The position numbers were made by a program, and so were the translations under genes. A stretch of 60,869 nt of DNA from Lachnospiraceae bacterium. Lineage in GTDB: Bacteria; Bacillota; Clostridia; Lachnospirales; Lachnospiraceae. The notes beneath the pieces are model-generated. The model searched no databases, was not told the origin of the DNA, and saw only the letters and a program-made list of their open reading frames with translations. Shown here one piece after another: positions 43,893 through 52,727 of the stretch (the first letter of the stretch is position 1; each line of letters starts with the position of its first letter). Where the stretch lies: NCBI GenBank assembly GCA_017558145.1, contig JAFYWF010000020.1, forward strand, positions 1 through 60,869. Direction: 5' to 3'.

Positions 43893-44902
43893 ATTTCCAC
43901 ATCCTTTTTTTCTGTGATTTCACCCACCATGACCGCAGGTAATCCGGCTTCCCGCATTTCCCTTACCATTGCCATAGCATCGTTTGCTTCCACTGCTAAC
44001 AATAAACCTCCTGAAGTTTGCGGATCTAACAACACTTCTTCCATAGCAAAGGAAATATTTTCAAAATGTACAAATTCCTCAACATAATTCCTATTTTTTT
44101 GTGCTGCCGCCGTAAGATAAAACTCATCCGCATATACCAATGCTTCGTTTAAAATCGGAACCTCCTTTGATATAATACGACAAGAAAGTTTTCCGTCCAT
44201 CATTTCATGCAAATGTCCCAAAAATCCAAAACCCGTCACGTCAGTAGCTGCATGAATTTCATATTTTTTTGCAATTTCTGCTGCCTGTTTATTTAAGGTT
44301 ATCATAGAAGTTATCGCTTCCTGTAAAGCTTCCTTGGAAGCTTCTCCAATACGGTTTGCACTACAAATAATTCCTACCCCTAATTTCTTAGTAAGAATAA
44401 GTTTATCTCCTACTTTTCCTTGATTATTTGCCCACATTTTTTTTGGATTTACAACACCGGTTACACTAAGTCCATACTTGACACTTTCGTCTGCAATAGA
44501 ATGTCCGCCCACAAGGCTACCTCCGGCTTCTATTACCTTTTCACTGCCACCACGCATAATTTCTCCCAGAATATTCAAATCCATACTTTCCGGGAAACAA
44601 ACAATATTTAATGCGGTTTTCACCTCACCACCCATGGCAAAAATATCACTTAGAGCATTAGCTGCAGCAATCTTTCCAAACAAATAAGGATCTTCAATCA
44701 TAGGAGGAAAAAAATCCAAAGTCTGTACCATAGCCAAATTCTCTGTCAATCGATATACTGCTGCATCGTCCTTGCTATCATAACCTATGAGCAAATTTTC
44801 ATCTTTCTCAGGTTTTGGTAACAACTCCAGTACATGACTTAATACACCGGCTCCTAATTTAGCAGTACATCCACCGCCTTTACAAAACAAAATCTCACTC
44901 AT
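43880..44902 (-). CDS. selD: Selenide, water dikinase (selenophosphate synthetase)
   Basis: It makes selenophosphate from selenide and ATP. About 340 residues from ATG 44902. The active-site Cys and Lys are in GGGCTAKLG (Cys12, Lys15), so this is the cysteine form and not the selenocysteine form. Other motifs are [13 protein letters not shown] (about 65), GGHSIAD (about 137) and [11 protein letters not shown] (about 215). It is the first gene of the selenium operon. No selA, selB or selC is visible nearby, in line with selenium use for the labile hydroxylase cofactor. Confidence 0.92.
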   Translation of the reverse strand: MSEILFCKGGGCTAKLGAGVLSHVLELLPKPEKDENLLIGYDSKDDAAVYRLTENLAMVQTLDFFPPMIEDPYLFGKIAAANALSDIFAMGGEVKTALNIVCFPESMDLNILGEIMRGGSEKVIEAGGSLVGGHSIADESVKYGLSVTGVVNPKKMWANNQGKVGDKLILTKKLGVGIICSANRIGEASKEALQEAITSMITLNKQAAEIAKKYEIHAATDVTGFGFLGHLHEMMDGKLSCRIISKEVPILNEALVYADEFYLTAAAQKNRNYVEEFVHFENISFAMEEVLLDPQTSGGLLLAVEANDAMAMVREMREAGLPAVMVGEITEKKDVEIWVE

Positions 44903-44963
44903 CTTCGTTTCTTCTCTATCCTTCTCCAAAGTTTCATGTGTATATAACCTCGCTCTAGCCTTC

Positions 44964-45218
44964 TTATGTAGCCGTCTTTACTTTTATCAAATTATATCCA
45001 ACAATACTTACAATCACGATAGTTGCTCCTGCTAATGATAACGGTGTTACCATTTCTCCCCAGAACATTGCCACCAACAAAGGATTCAAAATAGGTTCAA
45101 TAGCGGTCGTTAAACTAGCCGTTACTGCAGAAACCTGTTCCAACCCTTTGGTCATAAAAATATAAGCAATAGCCATTTGAAAAATTCCCAGGATTAAAAT
45201 ACCTCCTATGGCCTGCAC
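44964..45218 (-). pseudogene. Remnant of an EamA-family transporter (C-terminal end)
   Basis: 84 codons matching only the last three helices of an EamA drug/metabolite transporter (AYIFMTKGLEQVSAVTASL, then TAIEPILNPLLVAMFWGE, the family's signature around the eighth helix). A full member has about 300 residues. An in-frame TAA lies a short way upstream, and the DNA beyond belongs to the peptidase gene, so the first 200 residues are lost. It is probably not functional. Confidence 0.75.
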
Positions 45219-45264
45219 GCTAAAATCTGTTTCTCGATTTTCATATTATCTTCTTTTCTATCTT

Positions 45265-47709
45265 TTATTCAAATTCTACCGGAGTAGTCCAATAATTTTG
45301 ATGATAAATATCTGTGAACATATATGTTAAATTGGCTGCATCCTCATCTACGTATACATCACCAATCATTAGTTCTCCCTCCACTATCATTTGTTCTCCT
45401 AACATATAGCTATCCAAATATTCTCCTTCATAACTATAGTAGTCACACACAAAATCAATCACGTCTCCATCTGTTATCGGATCCATAGTTTTGGCAATTG
45501 TTTCAGTTTCACCCTCTGTATATACTCTACGTACTCCCACTACACTTCCGTAAGGATTTCTATCACTAAATTCTATAACAAGTTCTGCTCTTTCACCGTT
45601 ATACAATACCGGTACACGACCTGTAATATGATAATTGGTACCATCATCTACCGTTGCCTCATGGTAATATGCTACCGGTTGATTATTAATGGCAATCCAA
45701 GTTGCCTCTTTCGGTGCTACCAGACTTCCATTTTCATCAAATTCATAAACGTTATCCAAACCTAAATCAATAAAACCAGCGCCATCATCGTAGAACATAT
45801 TCGCATATAAGGTTTGTACCACTTCCCACTGTTCCTCCGGTAAAGTAACCACATCTCCGGCATCCGTTTTGTTCCATTTTAAATATGTGTTATCAAAGGA
45901 ATTATCAGCATAGTATTCTATCATTTCTTCATCGCTTAATACTCTTCCATCTAAAAATCCAATATTGGAAGAGGTCAAGCCACTAATACTTTGTACATTT
46001 CCGCCTAAAAATGCGCCCAATAACTGAGATGCAATATCAGAACTCATAGAAGTAGCGGTATTCCCCCCTAATAGATCCATCAAAGTTGGTACCGGTGAAG
46101 AAGTTCCTCCACTCATTGCCTGTCCGCTTACCTCCATACTTGCAAAGGCCTGAATGCAGCGACTATATTCTGAATCTAAGCCAATGGCATTGTAAGTTTG
46201 TACCGCACTATCTACCAAAGATGCTTTTCGAAGTGGGAAATATATGGATAATCCATGAGAATTCGTCATATTGGAAGAAGTACGATTATATTTTACCGCC
46301 CCAAGAATGGCTTCTGCCAAAGCATCTCCTTCCCCTGTTTCCATATTTTTTGCTAAATGCACTAAATCAACCTGGTCGATTTTACTTGAAGTTCCAAATT
46401 CTCTTGCACCACTTCTCGCCTTAGATACTTTCGCATAATCCTGTTCTTTTATTAAATGATAGGTATCAGTAGAAAAAGCTGTTAAAGTATCCGGTAACGT
46501 ATTTTCCAACTCCGCTAAATCCACAATAGAAAGTGTCGTTGACTGACCTCGTAATTTGCTTGCACAAGTATCTACGAAATCATCAATAATATTTTTTCCA
46601 ATTTCTAAAGTAGAACATGAAGTATCCTTTGAATAGTTACTTAACCAATTGGTATAATACCATCCAATTCCCGGCTCTGTTTCCTCACTGGCAATCATAT
46701 AGTCTGCATGTTTGCTTAACATCAATGCATTTTCCGTTGTTGCCATGAGACAGGCATCAAAACCTATAAAATCAAATTTCACATTAGCTTCTGTCAGAGC
46801 CTGATCAATTTCACCAAGACTCATCCCACCACTAGACGCAAATTTTTCATCATAACCATAACCACTAACACTTCCACCGCCATGATCCCAGAAAATCAGA
46901 GAATTACGGTTTGCTGGAAAGTTTTTCGCACACCAACGGATAAAGAAAGACAAAGTGTCCGGATCTGTCATGGAATAGCTGCCTAAATTATTTTCCAAAC
47001 ATTTAATACCATCATCTTTTACCTGCCATATCTGATTTGTTTGGCTACTGATAGCTCTGTTCTGCCACTGTCTACAGCCTCCGCTGTACACAATCAAATT
47101 AACATCCTCAGAGATGGTAGCATCGATCATTTCCTGAAGATCTGAGGTTGCCATTTTGCTGCGAGACTCTAAATCGGTTCCGCAAAGATATACCATAATA
47201 GTAGCCTTATCCTGCCCATTACCATAAATTTCTGTATACTTTTCTCTGCTTCCTGCCGCTACTGAAGTATCTAAATTTCCTGTATTGTTTCCAATCTCCC
47301 AACCAGAAGATACATTTCCTCCTCCCAGATTTCCACAAAGAGAGCTTAAATCTATGTAAGATGAACCGCTCTGATTGCCAGATTGCTGTATTGTTTGTTG
47401 TTGTGGCAACATATCGGTAGAGTTGCTGCTAAGCAGACTTCCTACTCCACCTCCACCTCCTAATAGAAGTACTAAAGCAATGATGATAAATTTCATCATC
47501 CCTCCACCGCCGGAACGTGTCACGTTGCCACCGGAATGACTACTCCCTTCACTAACGTTTTGTGTCGGGCGTCTAGCACCACTCGGTCTTCCTGTATAGC
47601 CTCCAGAAGTTCCTACCGAACCGTTTCCCAGCCCACCTCCACGTCGATGCACGGATTTTCCGGCACCTGTAATATTCTTCTCACGACCTCGAGGTCTGTT
47701 TCCTGCCAT
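45265..47709 (-). CDS. Membrane-anchored clostripain-like (C11) cysteine peptidase
   Basis: An 814-residue protein. A cytoplasmic N-terminus rich in Gly, Arg and Ser (1-70) is followed by one membrane helix (about 71-92). The extracellular C11 domain has the catalytic His in IFWDHGGG (about 275) and the catalytic Cys in GFDACLMAT (about 325). The last 230 residues are a beta-rich C-terminal domain without motifs I know. Members cleave after Arg or Lys and are often self-activated. It is probably tethered to the cell surface. Confidence 0.85.
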   Translation of the reverse strand: MAGNRPRGREKNITGAGKSVHRRGGGLGNGSVGTSGGYTGRPSGARRPTQNVSEGSSHSGGNVTRSGGGGMMKFIIIALVLLLGGGGGVGSLLSSNSTDMLPQQQTIQQSGNQSGSSYIDLSSLCGNLGGGNVSSGWEIGNNTGNLDTSVAAGSREKYTEIYGNGQDKATIMVYLCGTDLESRSKMATSDLQEMIDATISEDVNLIVYSGGCRQWQNRAISSQTNQIWQVKDDGIKCLENNLGSYSMTDPDTLSFFIRWCAKNFPANRNSLIFWDHGGGSVSGYGYDEKFASSGGMSLGEIDQALTEANVKFDFIGFDACLMATTENALMLSKHADYMIASEETEPGIGWYYTNWLSNYSKDTSCSTLEIGKNIIDDFVDTCASKLRGQSTTLSIVDLAELENTLPDTLTAFSTDTYHLIKEQDYAKVSKARSGAREFGTSSKIDQVDLVHLAKNMETGEGDALAEAILGAVKYNRTSSNMTNSHGLSIYFPLRKASLVDSAVQTYNAIGLDSEYSRCIQAFASMEVSGQAMSGGTSSPVPTLMDLLGGNTATSMSSDIASQLLGAFLGGNVQSISGLTSSNIGFLDGRVLSDEEMIEYYADNSFDNTYLKWNKTDAGDVVTLPEEQWEVVQTLYANMFYDDGAGFIDLGLDNVYEFDENGSLVAPKEATWIAINNQPVAYYHEATVDDGTNYHITGRVPVLYNGERAELVIEFSDRNPYGSVVGVRRVYTEGETETIAKTMDPITDGDVIDFVCDYYSYEGEYLDSYMLGEQMIVEGELMIGDVYVDEDAANLTYMFTDIYHQNYWTTPVEFE

Positions 47710-47827
47710 AATCTATATCCTCCTAATTTTTTTGAGATAAATCATTTTTCAATTATATTTTCTACTTATTTCCCAAAAATTCTCATCTTTTTTATATTAC
47801 TATACTTTTTTTTCATTATCCATGTTT

Positions 47828-47887
47828 TTTTCAAAAGAAGCCAGACGCAAAAACAGTGTAAATTATGCCTTTGCCTTCTTTTGAAAA
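47828..47887. repeat. Hairpin in the 240-base gap between peptidase and VirD4-like genes
   Basis: A 13-bp perfect stem (47828-47840 with 47875-47887) encloses a shorter GCAAA / TTTGC pairing. There is no T run after it on the minus strand, so it is not a clear terminator for the gene ending at 47949. The rest of the gap is AT-rich and shows nothing else I can support. Confidence 0.5.
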
Positions 47888-47948
47888 CACAGCATTAACT
47901 TACACCGCTTTCTTTTATGTCACTTTTCTTTTTACAAGAATGCTAAAC

Positions 47949-49223
47949 TCATTCTCTTCCATTCTTAGATGATGGAATTTTTTCTCCCATCATCTCTTTG
48001 TATAAAGGATCTTCTGTAATTGGATATCTATAGGAAAAAATCGGTTTTTGTCCACGACGAAATACCACCACTTTTTCCAATTCCATATTCATGATTTTGT
48101 CTAAGGGCTTGTTACTTCTTAGAGAAACATTCCTGCAAGTTTCTACATCCATGCCCCCCATATAAACATAGGTATCACAGTTATTAATAATCGTCACTGC
48201 TGCGTCCTTACCATACATAGCAGCCAACTGACTTTCACTTTGAAGTAGTAGGGTAACACTGATTCCGGCTGCTCGGAAAATACTAATATAATCTTCAAAA
48301 TCCTGAATACGACCACTGCAAGCAAAATCATCGCAAATAATATGTACCGGCACCGCCAAACACTCATTTTCATTCTTTGCCGCACTTTCATACAACTCTC
48401 GAAACAAATCTGCATACATCACATTAACAAAGGTCTGCAAACTTTTATTCATAGGTGAAGTAACAATGAAAAGTGCTGTTTTTTCTTTTCCCATTTTTTC
48501 AAAGGAAACTTTATTATTTTTTTCAAGAATTTCAAGGACACTTTCTGTGAAGATTTTGTCCAAAGCATTATTTACAATAGAAAAAATACAGGATGCCGTT
48601 CGGGATGCCAAATTTTGAATTGTTTTCCACAATTCCGATGCCTGGTTTCCTGGATAATGCATCTCAATTCTATGAAACAATTTATCCAAATTGGTCTTTA
48701 CCAAGCCATCGTCACTGGTAATTTCCAAGGATCTGTGAAGTTTGATAACATTAGAAAATTTTGGTTTTTCATCATTTGCTTTTGCTTTCATTCGAACAAA
48801 AGCAATTTCCGCTGCCAAAACGCTGGTCGCACTATTATTCCAATAGGGATCCGCTTCTCCTCCCTGGGTTTTACTAATTCCACTTCCGATTAGATTTTTT
48901 GCTAACTGAATCACATCTTCATCTCTATGAACATAATCTAACGGATCGTATCCTATTTCACAAAATTCAGGAGTAGAAAAGTCAAGACATTGTACCACAT
49001 ACCCCTTTTTTTGAAATTCTTGCTCGAATTTATTTTTTAAGGCTCTTTTCGAAATCGGAACGATTACACTGGAATCCCAAGTATGTAACAATCTGGAATA
49101 AGCATTAGAGAACGTCTTCCCACATCCTGTCGGACCTACTATGATTTCATTTAGATTTATTCCTGTTTTTGCAAAATCTGCAGGATACACCAAATCTTTT
49201 GCCAAACATGTCATATCACCCAT
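47949..49223 (-). CDS. Orphan VirD4/TraG-like coupling ATPase
   Basis: A 424-residue protein with Walker A GPTGCGKTF (about residue 33), a PLDYVHRDEDVIQLAKNL segment (about 95) and a TraM-recognition-like C-terminal part with Walker-B-type VHIICDDFACSG (about 290) and LLLQSESQLAAMYG (about 320). Conjugation coupling proteins normally have N-terminal membrane helices and about 600 residues. This one has none and has no relaxase or T4SS neighbours. It has a strong TAGGAGGT site before ATG 49223. It may be a domesticated remnant or act in a non-conjugative system. Confidence 0.8.
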   Translation of the reverse strand: MGDMTCLAKDLVYPADFAKTGINLNEIIVGPTGCGKTFSNAYSRLLHTWDSSVIVPISKRALKNKFEQEFQKKGYVVQCLDFSTPEFCEIGYDPLDYVHRDEDVIQLAKNLIGSGISKTQGGEADPYWNNSATSVLAAEIAFVRMKAKANDEKPKFSNVIKLHRSLEITSDDGLVKTNLDKLFHRIEMHYPGNQASELWKTIQNLASRTASCIFSIVNNALDKIFTESVLEILEKNNKVSFEKMGKEKTALFIVTSPMNKSLQTFVNVMYADLFRELYESAAKNENECLAVPVHIICDDFACSGRIQDFEDYISIFRAAGISVTLLLQSESQLAAMYGKDAAVTIINNCDTYVYMGGMDVETCRNVSLRSNKPLDKIMNMELEKVVVFRRGQKPIFSYRYPITEDPLYKEMMGEKIPSSKNGRE

Positions 49224-49314
49224 TTTTGTACCTCCTAGCATCTTAACCATTTTTCACACTTCTATTGTATCAGATAGCCAGAAAAGAGCATTAAACTACC
49301 GGTATAGTATACAA

Positions 49315-49350
49315 AAAGAGCCATGGGATCATTCAATCGCATGACTCTTT
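49315..49350 (-). terminator. Terminator of pgi
   Basis: AAAGAG-CATG-type arms pair across 49315-49350 with two mismatches. In minus sense the stem is followed by TTTTTGT. It lies about 90 bases after the pgi stop. Confidence 0.6.
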
Positions 49351-49437
49351 CACTCAATTTTTATTTACTTAATTACTGAATATCGGTAATTCATCTCACC
49401 ACCTACAAAAGATGGGAGTATTCTTACTTATTTATTA

Positions 49438-51018
49438 TTAAATATTTAATAATTCACTATATACTTTTAATGCTCCGTCTGTATCATGTGCCAGAACTTT
49501 TTTCGCTAAAACTTTACCAAGCTGTACGCCTTCCTGGTCAAAGCTGTTTACATTCCATACAAATCCCTGGAACATAACTTTGTTTTCAAAGTGAGCTAAA
49601 AGAGCACCCATAGTTCTTGGATTTAACTGTTCTCCAACGATGATACTGGATGGACGTTCTCCGGCAAAGTATTTGTTACGATCTTCATCATCTTTACCAC
49701 AAGCAAAGGCTACAATCTGAGCCACTACGTTTGCATTTAATTTCTGCTGACTTGTACTTCCTTCGATTACAACATCCTGCCCCATCTGGTTGTTTTTAAA
49801 TCCTACAAACTGAAGTGGTACAATGGTTGTTCCCTGGTGCAATAACTGATAGAAAGAATGCTGTCCATTAGTACCTGGTTCACCGAAGATGATAGGACCT
49901 GTTACATAATTTACAGGTTCACCAAAACGGTTTACAGATTTACCATTAGATTCCATATCTAACTGCTGTAAGTGAGCCGGGAAACGGCTAAGTGCCTGAG
50001 AATATGGAAGCACTGCTGTGTTTTCATATCCTAATACGTTACGTTCATAAACACCAATTAAAGCATCTAACATTGCCGGGTTAGCAAGTAAATCTTCATT
50101 AGTTGCCACTTTATCTGCTTCTGCTGCACCATTTAAGAATTCTGCAAATACTTCTGGTCCAAATGCTAAGGATAATACCGCACCACCTACTGCAGAGGAA
50201 GAAGAGAAACGACCACCAATGTAATCATCCATGAAGAATGCGTCTAAGTAATCTGCACTCTTAGCAAGTGGTGAAGTTTCGCTTGTAACTGCTACCATAT
50301 GTTTTGCTGGATCTAAGCCTGCATTTTTTAATGCATCTTTTACGAAAGATTCATTTGTTAATGTTTCTAATGTTGTACCAGATTTAGAAACTAATACAAA
50401 TAAGGAATGAGCTACGTCAATTGTTGCTAAAACACCTGCTGCATCATCAGGGTCTACGTTACTGATGAATTTAGCTTCCATTTTTAATGTATTGTTAACT
50501 TTTGCCCAGTTTTCAAGAGCTAAATAAATAGCACGAGGACCAAGGTCACTTCCACCAATACCAATCTGAACTACCGTTGTGAATTTTTCACCTGCTGCAT
50601 TAGTAATCTCACCATTATGTACTTTGTTTGCAAAAGCTTCAATCTTTTTCTGCTGATCTGTGTAGAAAGTACGTTTGTCGCCACCATCTGCTACAACAGA
50701 ATCGCCAAGCTGTCCACGGCACATATGATGAAGTACCAAACGTTTTTCTCCAGTATTAATTACTGCACCATTATAAAGTTCTTTAAATTTTTCTGTAAGC
50801 TGTGTTTCTTTTGCTAATTTTGCGAGCACTCCTAATACATTATCATCTACCGGTCTGGATGCATAATTAAATGTCATTCCCTCCACCATAGATGCGCTAT
50901 ATTTTCTTACACGGTCAGCACCTGCCTCACCTGCTAATACTTCTACTAACTTCACACGATCCACTTTTTCAAGTTCAGCATAAGAAGCAATGGTATCTAA
51001 ATTATTCCAATTAACCAT
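49438..51018 (-). CDS. pgi: Glucose-6-phosphate isomerase
   Basis: A 526-residue glycolytic enzyme that interconverts glucose-6-phosphate and fructose-6-phosphate. Motifs: VVQIGIGGSDLGPRA (about residue 133), LVSKSGTTLETLTNE (about 210), the catalytic Glu/His region FGEPGTNGQHSFYQL (about 360) and a C-terminal catalytic Lys region (SFDQEGVQLGKVLAKK). ATG 51018 has AAGGAGG at the right distance; codons upstream of it lie in the promoter. It is monocistronic. Confidence 0.95.
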   Translation of the reverse strand: MVNWNNLDTIASYAELEKVDRVKLVEVLAGEAGADRVRKYSASMVEGMTFNYASRPVDDNVLGVLAKLAKETQLTEKFKELYNGAVINTGEKRLVLHHMCRGQLGDSVVADGGDKRTFYTDQQKKIEAFANKVHNGEITNAAGEKFTTVVQIGIGGSDLGPRAIYLALENWAKVNNTLKMEAKFISNVDPDDAAGVLATIDVAHSLFVLVSKSGTTLETLTNESFVKDALKNAGLDPAKHMVAVTSETSPLAKSADYLDAFFMDDYIGGRFSSSSAVGGAVLSLAFGPEVFAEFLNGAAEADKVATNEDLLANPAMLDALIGVYERNVLGYENTAVLPYSQALSRFPAHLQQLDMESNGKSVNRFGEPVNYVTGPIIFGEPGTNGQHSFYQLLHQGTTIVPLQFVGFKNNQMGQDVVIEGSTSQQKLNANVVAQIVAFACGKDDEDRNKYFAGERPSSIIVGEQLNPRTMGALLAHFENKVMFQGFVWNVNSFDQEGVQLGKVLAKKVLAHDTDGALKVYSELLNI

Positions 51019-51080
51019 GATTGATTTGTTCCTCCTTAAAATACACCACATTTTCAGTACTAAATACTCTAATATCAAAG

Positions 51081-51109
51081 ATTATACTATCAATCCTTTA
51101 CAAATTCAA
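51081..51109 (-). promoter_or_regulatory. Promoter of pgi
   Basis: On the minus strand TTGAAT (51104-51109) and a perfect TATAAT (51081-51086) with 17-base spacing lie about 63 bases upstream of the start codon. Confidence 0.7.
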
Positions 51110-51219
51110 GATACGCTCCCTAGCATCAAAACAATTTCTATGTTAGAATAACTTCGTTTTACAAAATTTAAAATGATATTTATTTACAGATTCTGATGAT
51201 AAAAAGAGGAGAAACAATC

Positions 51220-51939
51220 ATGATAGGTTTAGGAACAGTCATAAATGTTGGTGGTATTATACTTGGTGGTTTGATTGGACTTTTTTGTGGTAAAATAATT
51301 ACTTCCCCAATTCAAGATACTTTATTAAAAGCAAATGGCATCTGTGTACTATTTTTAGGTCTTGCCGGAACTTTAGAACAAATGATAACAGTTCAAAATA
51401 ACCGACTACTTGGTGGGGGTACCATGATGATGATTCTAAGCCTCTCAATCGGTTCTTTGATCGGAGAATGGATTAACTTAGACCACCGTATGGAACAATT
51501 CGGTCAGTGGCTAAAACAAAAAACCGGTAATGCCAAAGATCGCCTTTTTGTAGATGGTTTTGTTACGGCGTCTCTCACAGTCTGTATAGGTGCTATGGCC
51601 ATTGTGGGATCTATTCAAGATGGTTTAACGGGTAATTACTCTACCTTGTTAACCAAAGCCATCCTTGACTTAATCATCATCTGTGTTATGACTGCATCTA
51701 TGGGAAAAGGTTGTATTTTTTCCGCTCTGCCGGTAGCCCTTTTACAAGGTAGTGTAACTCTTCTAGCCAAAAGCATTGAACCGATTATGACAGATATGGC
51801 CCTAAGTAATCTTTCTTTTGTTGGAAATATGTTGATTTTTTGTGTTGGAATTAATTTAGTATTTGAACATACAAGAATCAAAGTTGCAAATATGCTTCCT
51901 TCCATATTCATAGCCATAGCTTGGGCATTTTTACCATAA
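51220..51939 (+). CDS. DUF554 family membrane protein
   Basis: A 239-residue protein with about six to seven helices, opening GLGTVINVGGIILGGLIGL and ending with VGNMLIFCVGINLVFEHTRIKVANMLPS, typical of DUF554. Function is unknown; the family is sometimes described as a possible operon protein or transporter. ATG 51220 has AGAGGAG seven bases upstream, better than the ATG at 51196. It is monocistronic. Confidence 0.85.
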   Translation: MIGLGTVINVGGIILGGLIGLFCGKIITSPIQDTLLKANGICVLFLGLAGTLEQMITVQNNRLLGGGTMMMILSLSIGSLIGEWINLDHRMEQFGQWLKQKTGNAKDRLFVDGFVTASLTVCIGAMAIVGSIQDGLTGNYSTLLTKAILDLIIICVMTASMGKGCIFSALPVALLQGSVTLLAKSIEPIMTDMALSNLSFVGNMLIFCVGINLVFEHTRIKVANMLPSIFIAIAWAFLP

Positions 51940-51948
51940 AATCACAAA

Positions 51949-52045
51949 GAACCTACACCAAGAGATCGCATTCTTTTTAAGCAGCTTTTATCAGTTATCT
52001 TATCTGCTCAAAGAGAATCTCATCAAATGGGTAGGTTCCCTTTTA
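51949..52045 (+). terminator. Long compound hairpin after the DUF554 gene
   Basis: GAACCTAC (51949-51956) pairs with GTAGGTTC (52031-52038). Further in, an ATTCTTTTTAAGCAG arm pairs with CTGCTCAAAGAGAAT with few mismatches. A TTTT run follows at 52042. It lies between convergent genes and is unusually long for a terminator. Confidence 0.6.
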
Positions 52046-52047
52046 TT

Positions 52048-52500
52048 CTATTTTTCTTTATGCAACATATATTCTTCTTTTATAATATCAGCTTTTGTTG
52101 GATCATACTGCGCAATATCCATAAGATAATTAATCACATTTCCTCTATATTCTTTCTCTTCTCCAAACTCAATTACTTCCAAGCAACTTCTTACCACATT
52201 AATAAGACAATTATCATAATGCTCTTCTTTACAATTTCTACATTGTAATAATAGATGTGCTATTGCATGAAGCACATCATACTCATCATATCCCCCTCTA
52301 ATATCGCTTGGTGGGATATTTTCAAATCCATTTGGAAGTCCTGTTCGTTTTGCTATTCTACATTCCGCTGCTCCATTTCTTGCATAACCAACAAGACAAG
52401 CTTTTTCCGCACAGCATCCGCATGAATGTTCTGTTTTACAAATTTTCCCTAAATCCTTAAATATTTCTAACAAGTTAAGTTCATCAATCATAATTGCCAT
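52048..52500 (-). CDS. Unknown cysteine-rich small protein
   Basis: A 150-residue cytoplasmic protein I cannot assign. It has two cysteine clusters: CKTEHSCGCCAEKAC (about residues 20-34) and CRNCKEEHYDNC (about 86-97), plus isolated Cys and His residues, so it may bind a metal or an iron-sulfur cluster. The C-terminal third is helical. I chose ATG 52500 because an AAGGATAAAGGG tract precedes it. It is convergent with the DUF554 gene. Confidence 0.6.
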   Translation of the reverse strand: MAIMIDELNLLEIFKDLGKICKTEHSCGCCAEKACLVGYARNGAAECRIAKRTGLPNGFENIPPSDIRGGYDEYDVLHAIAHLLLQCRNCKEEHYDNCLINVVRSCLEVIEFGEEKEYRGNVINYLMDIAQYDPTKADIIKEEYMLHKEK

Positions 52501-52727
52501 TGATATCACCCTTTATCCTTTCTGTAGTATTTTTTCTTTTCTATTTAATGCTCATTTTATAATACCACATTCGACATTAATTCACCATTCAAATATAGAT
52601 AATATCAGAAATTCATACCATTGCAGTAATCGAAACTACCACCACTTATTTCTTCTTTTCAAAACTAATTTACAATCAAATTTTTATATTCTATAATTTT
52701 ATTAATAAAATATTATTGGAGGGGTCT

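Noticed and set aside
47828..47887. Hairpin as the terminator of the VirD4-like gene
   Set aside because: There is no T run on the minus strand after the stem, so I listed it only as a hairpin.
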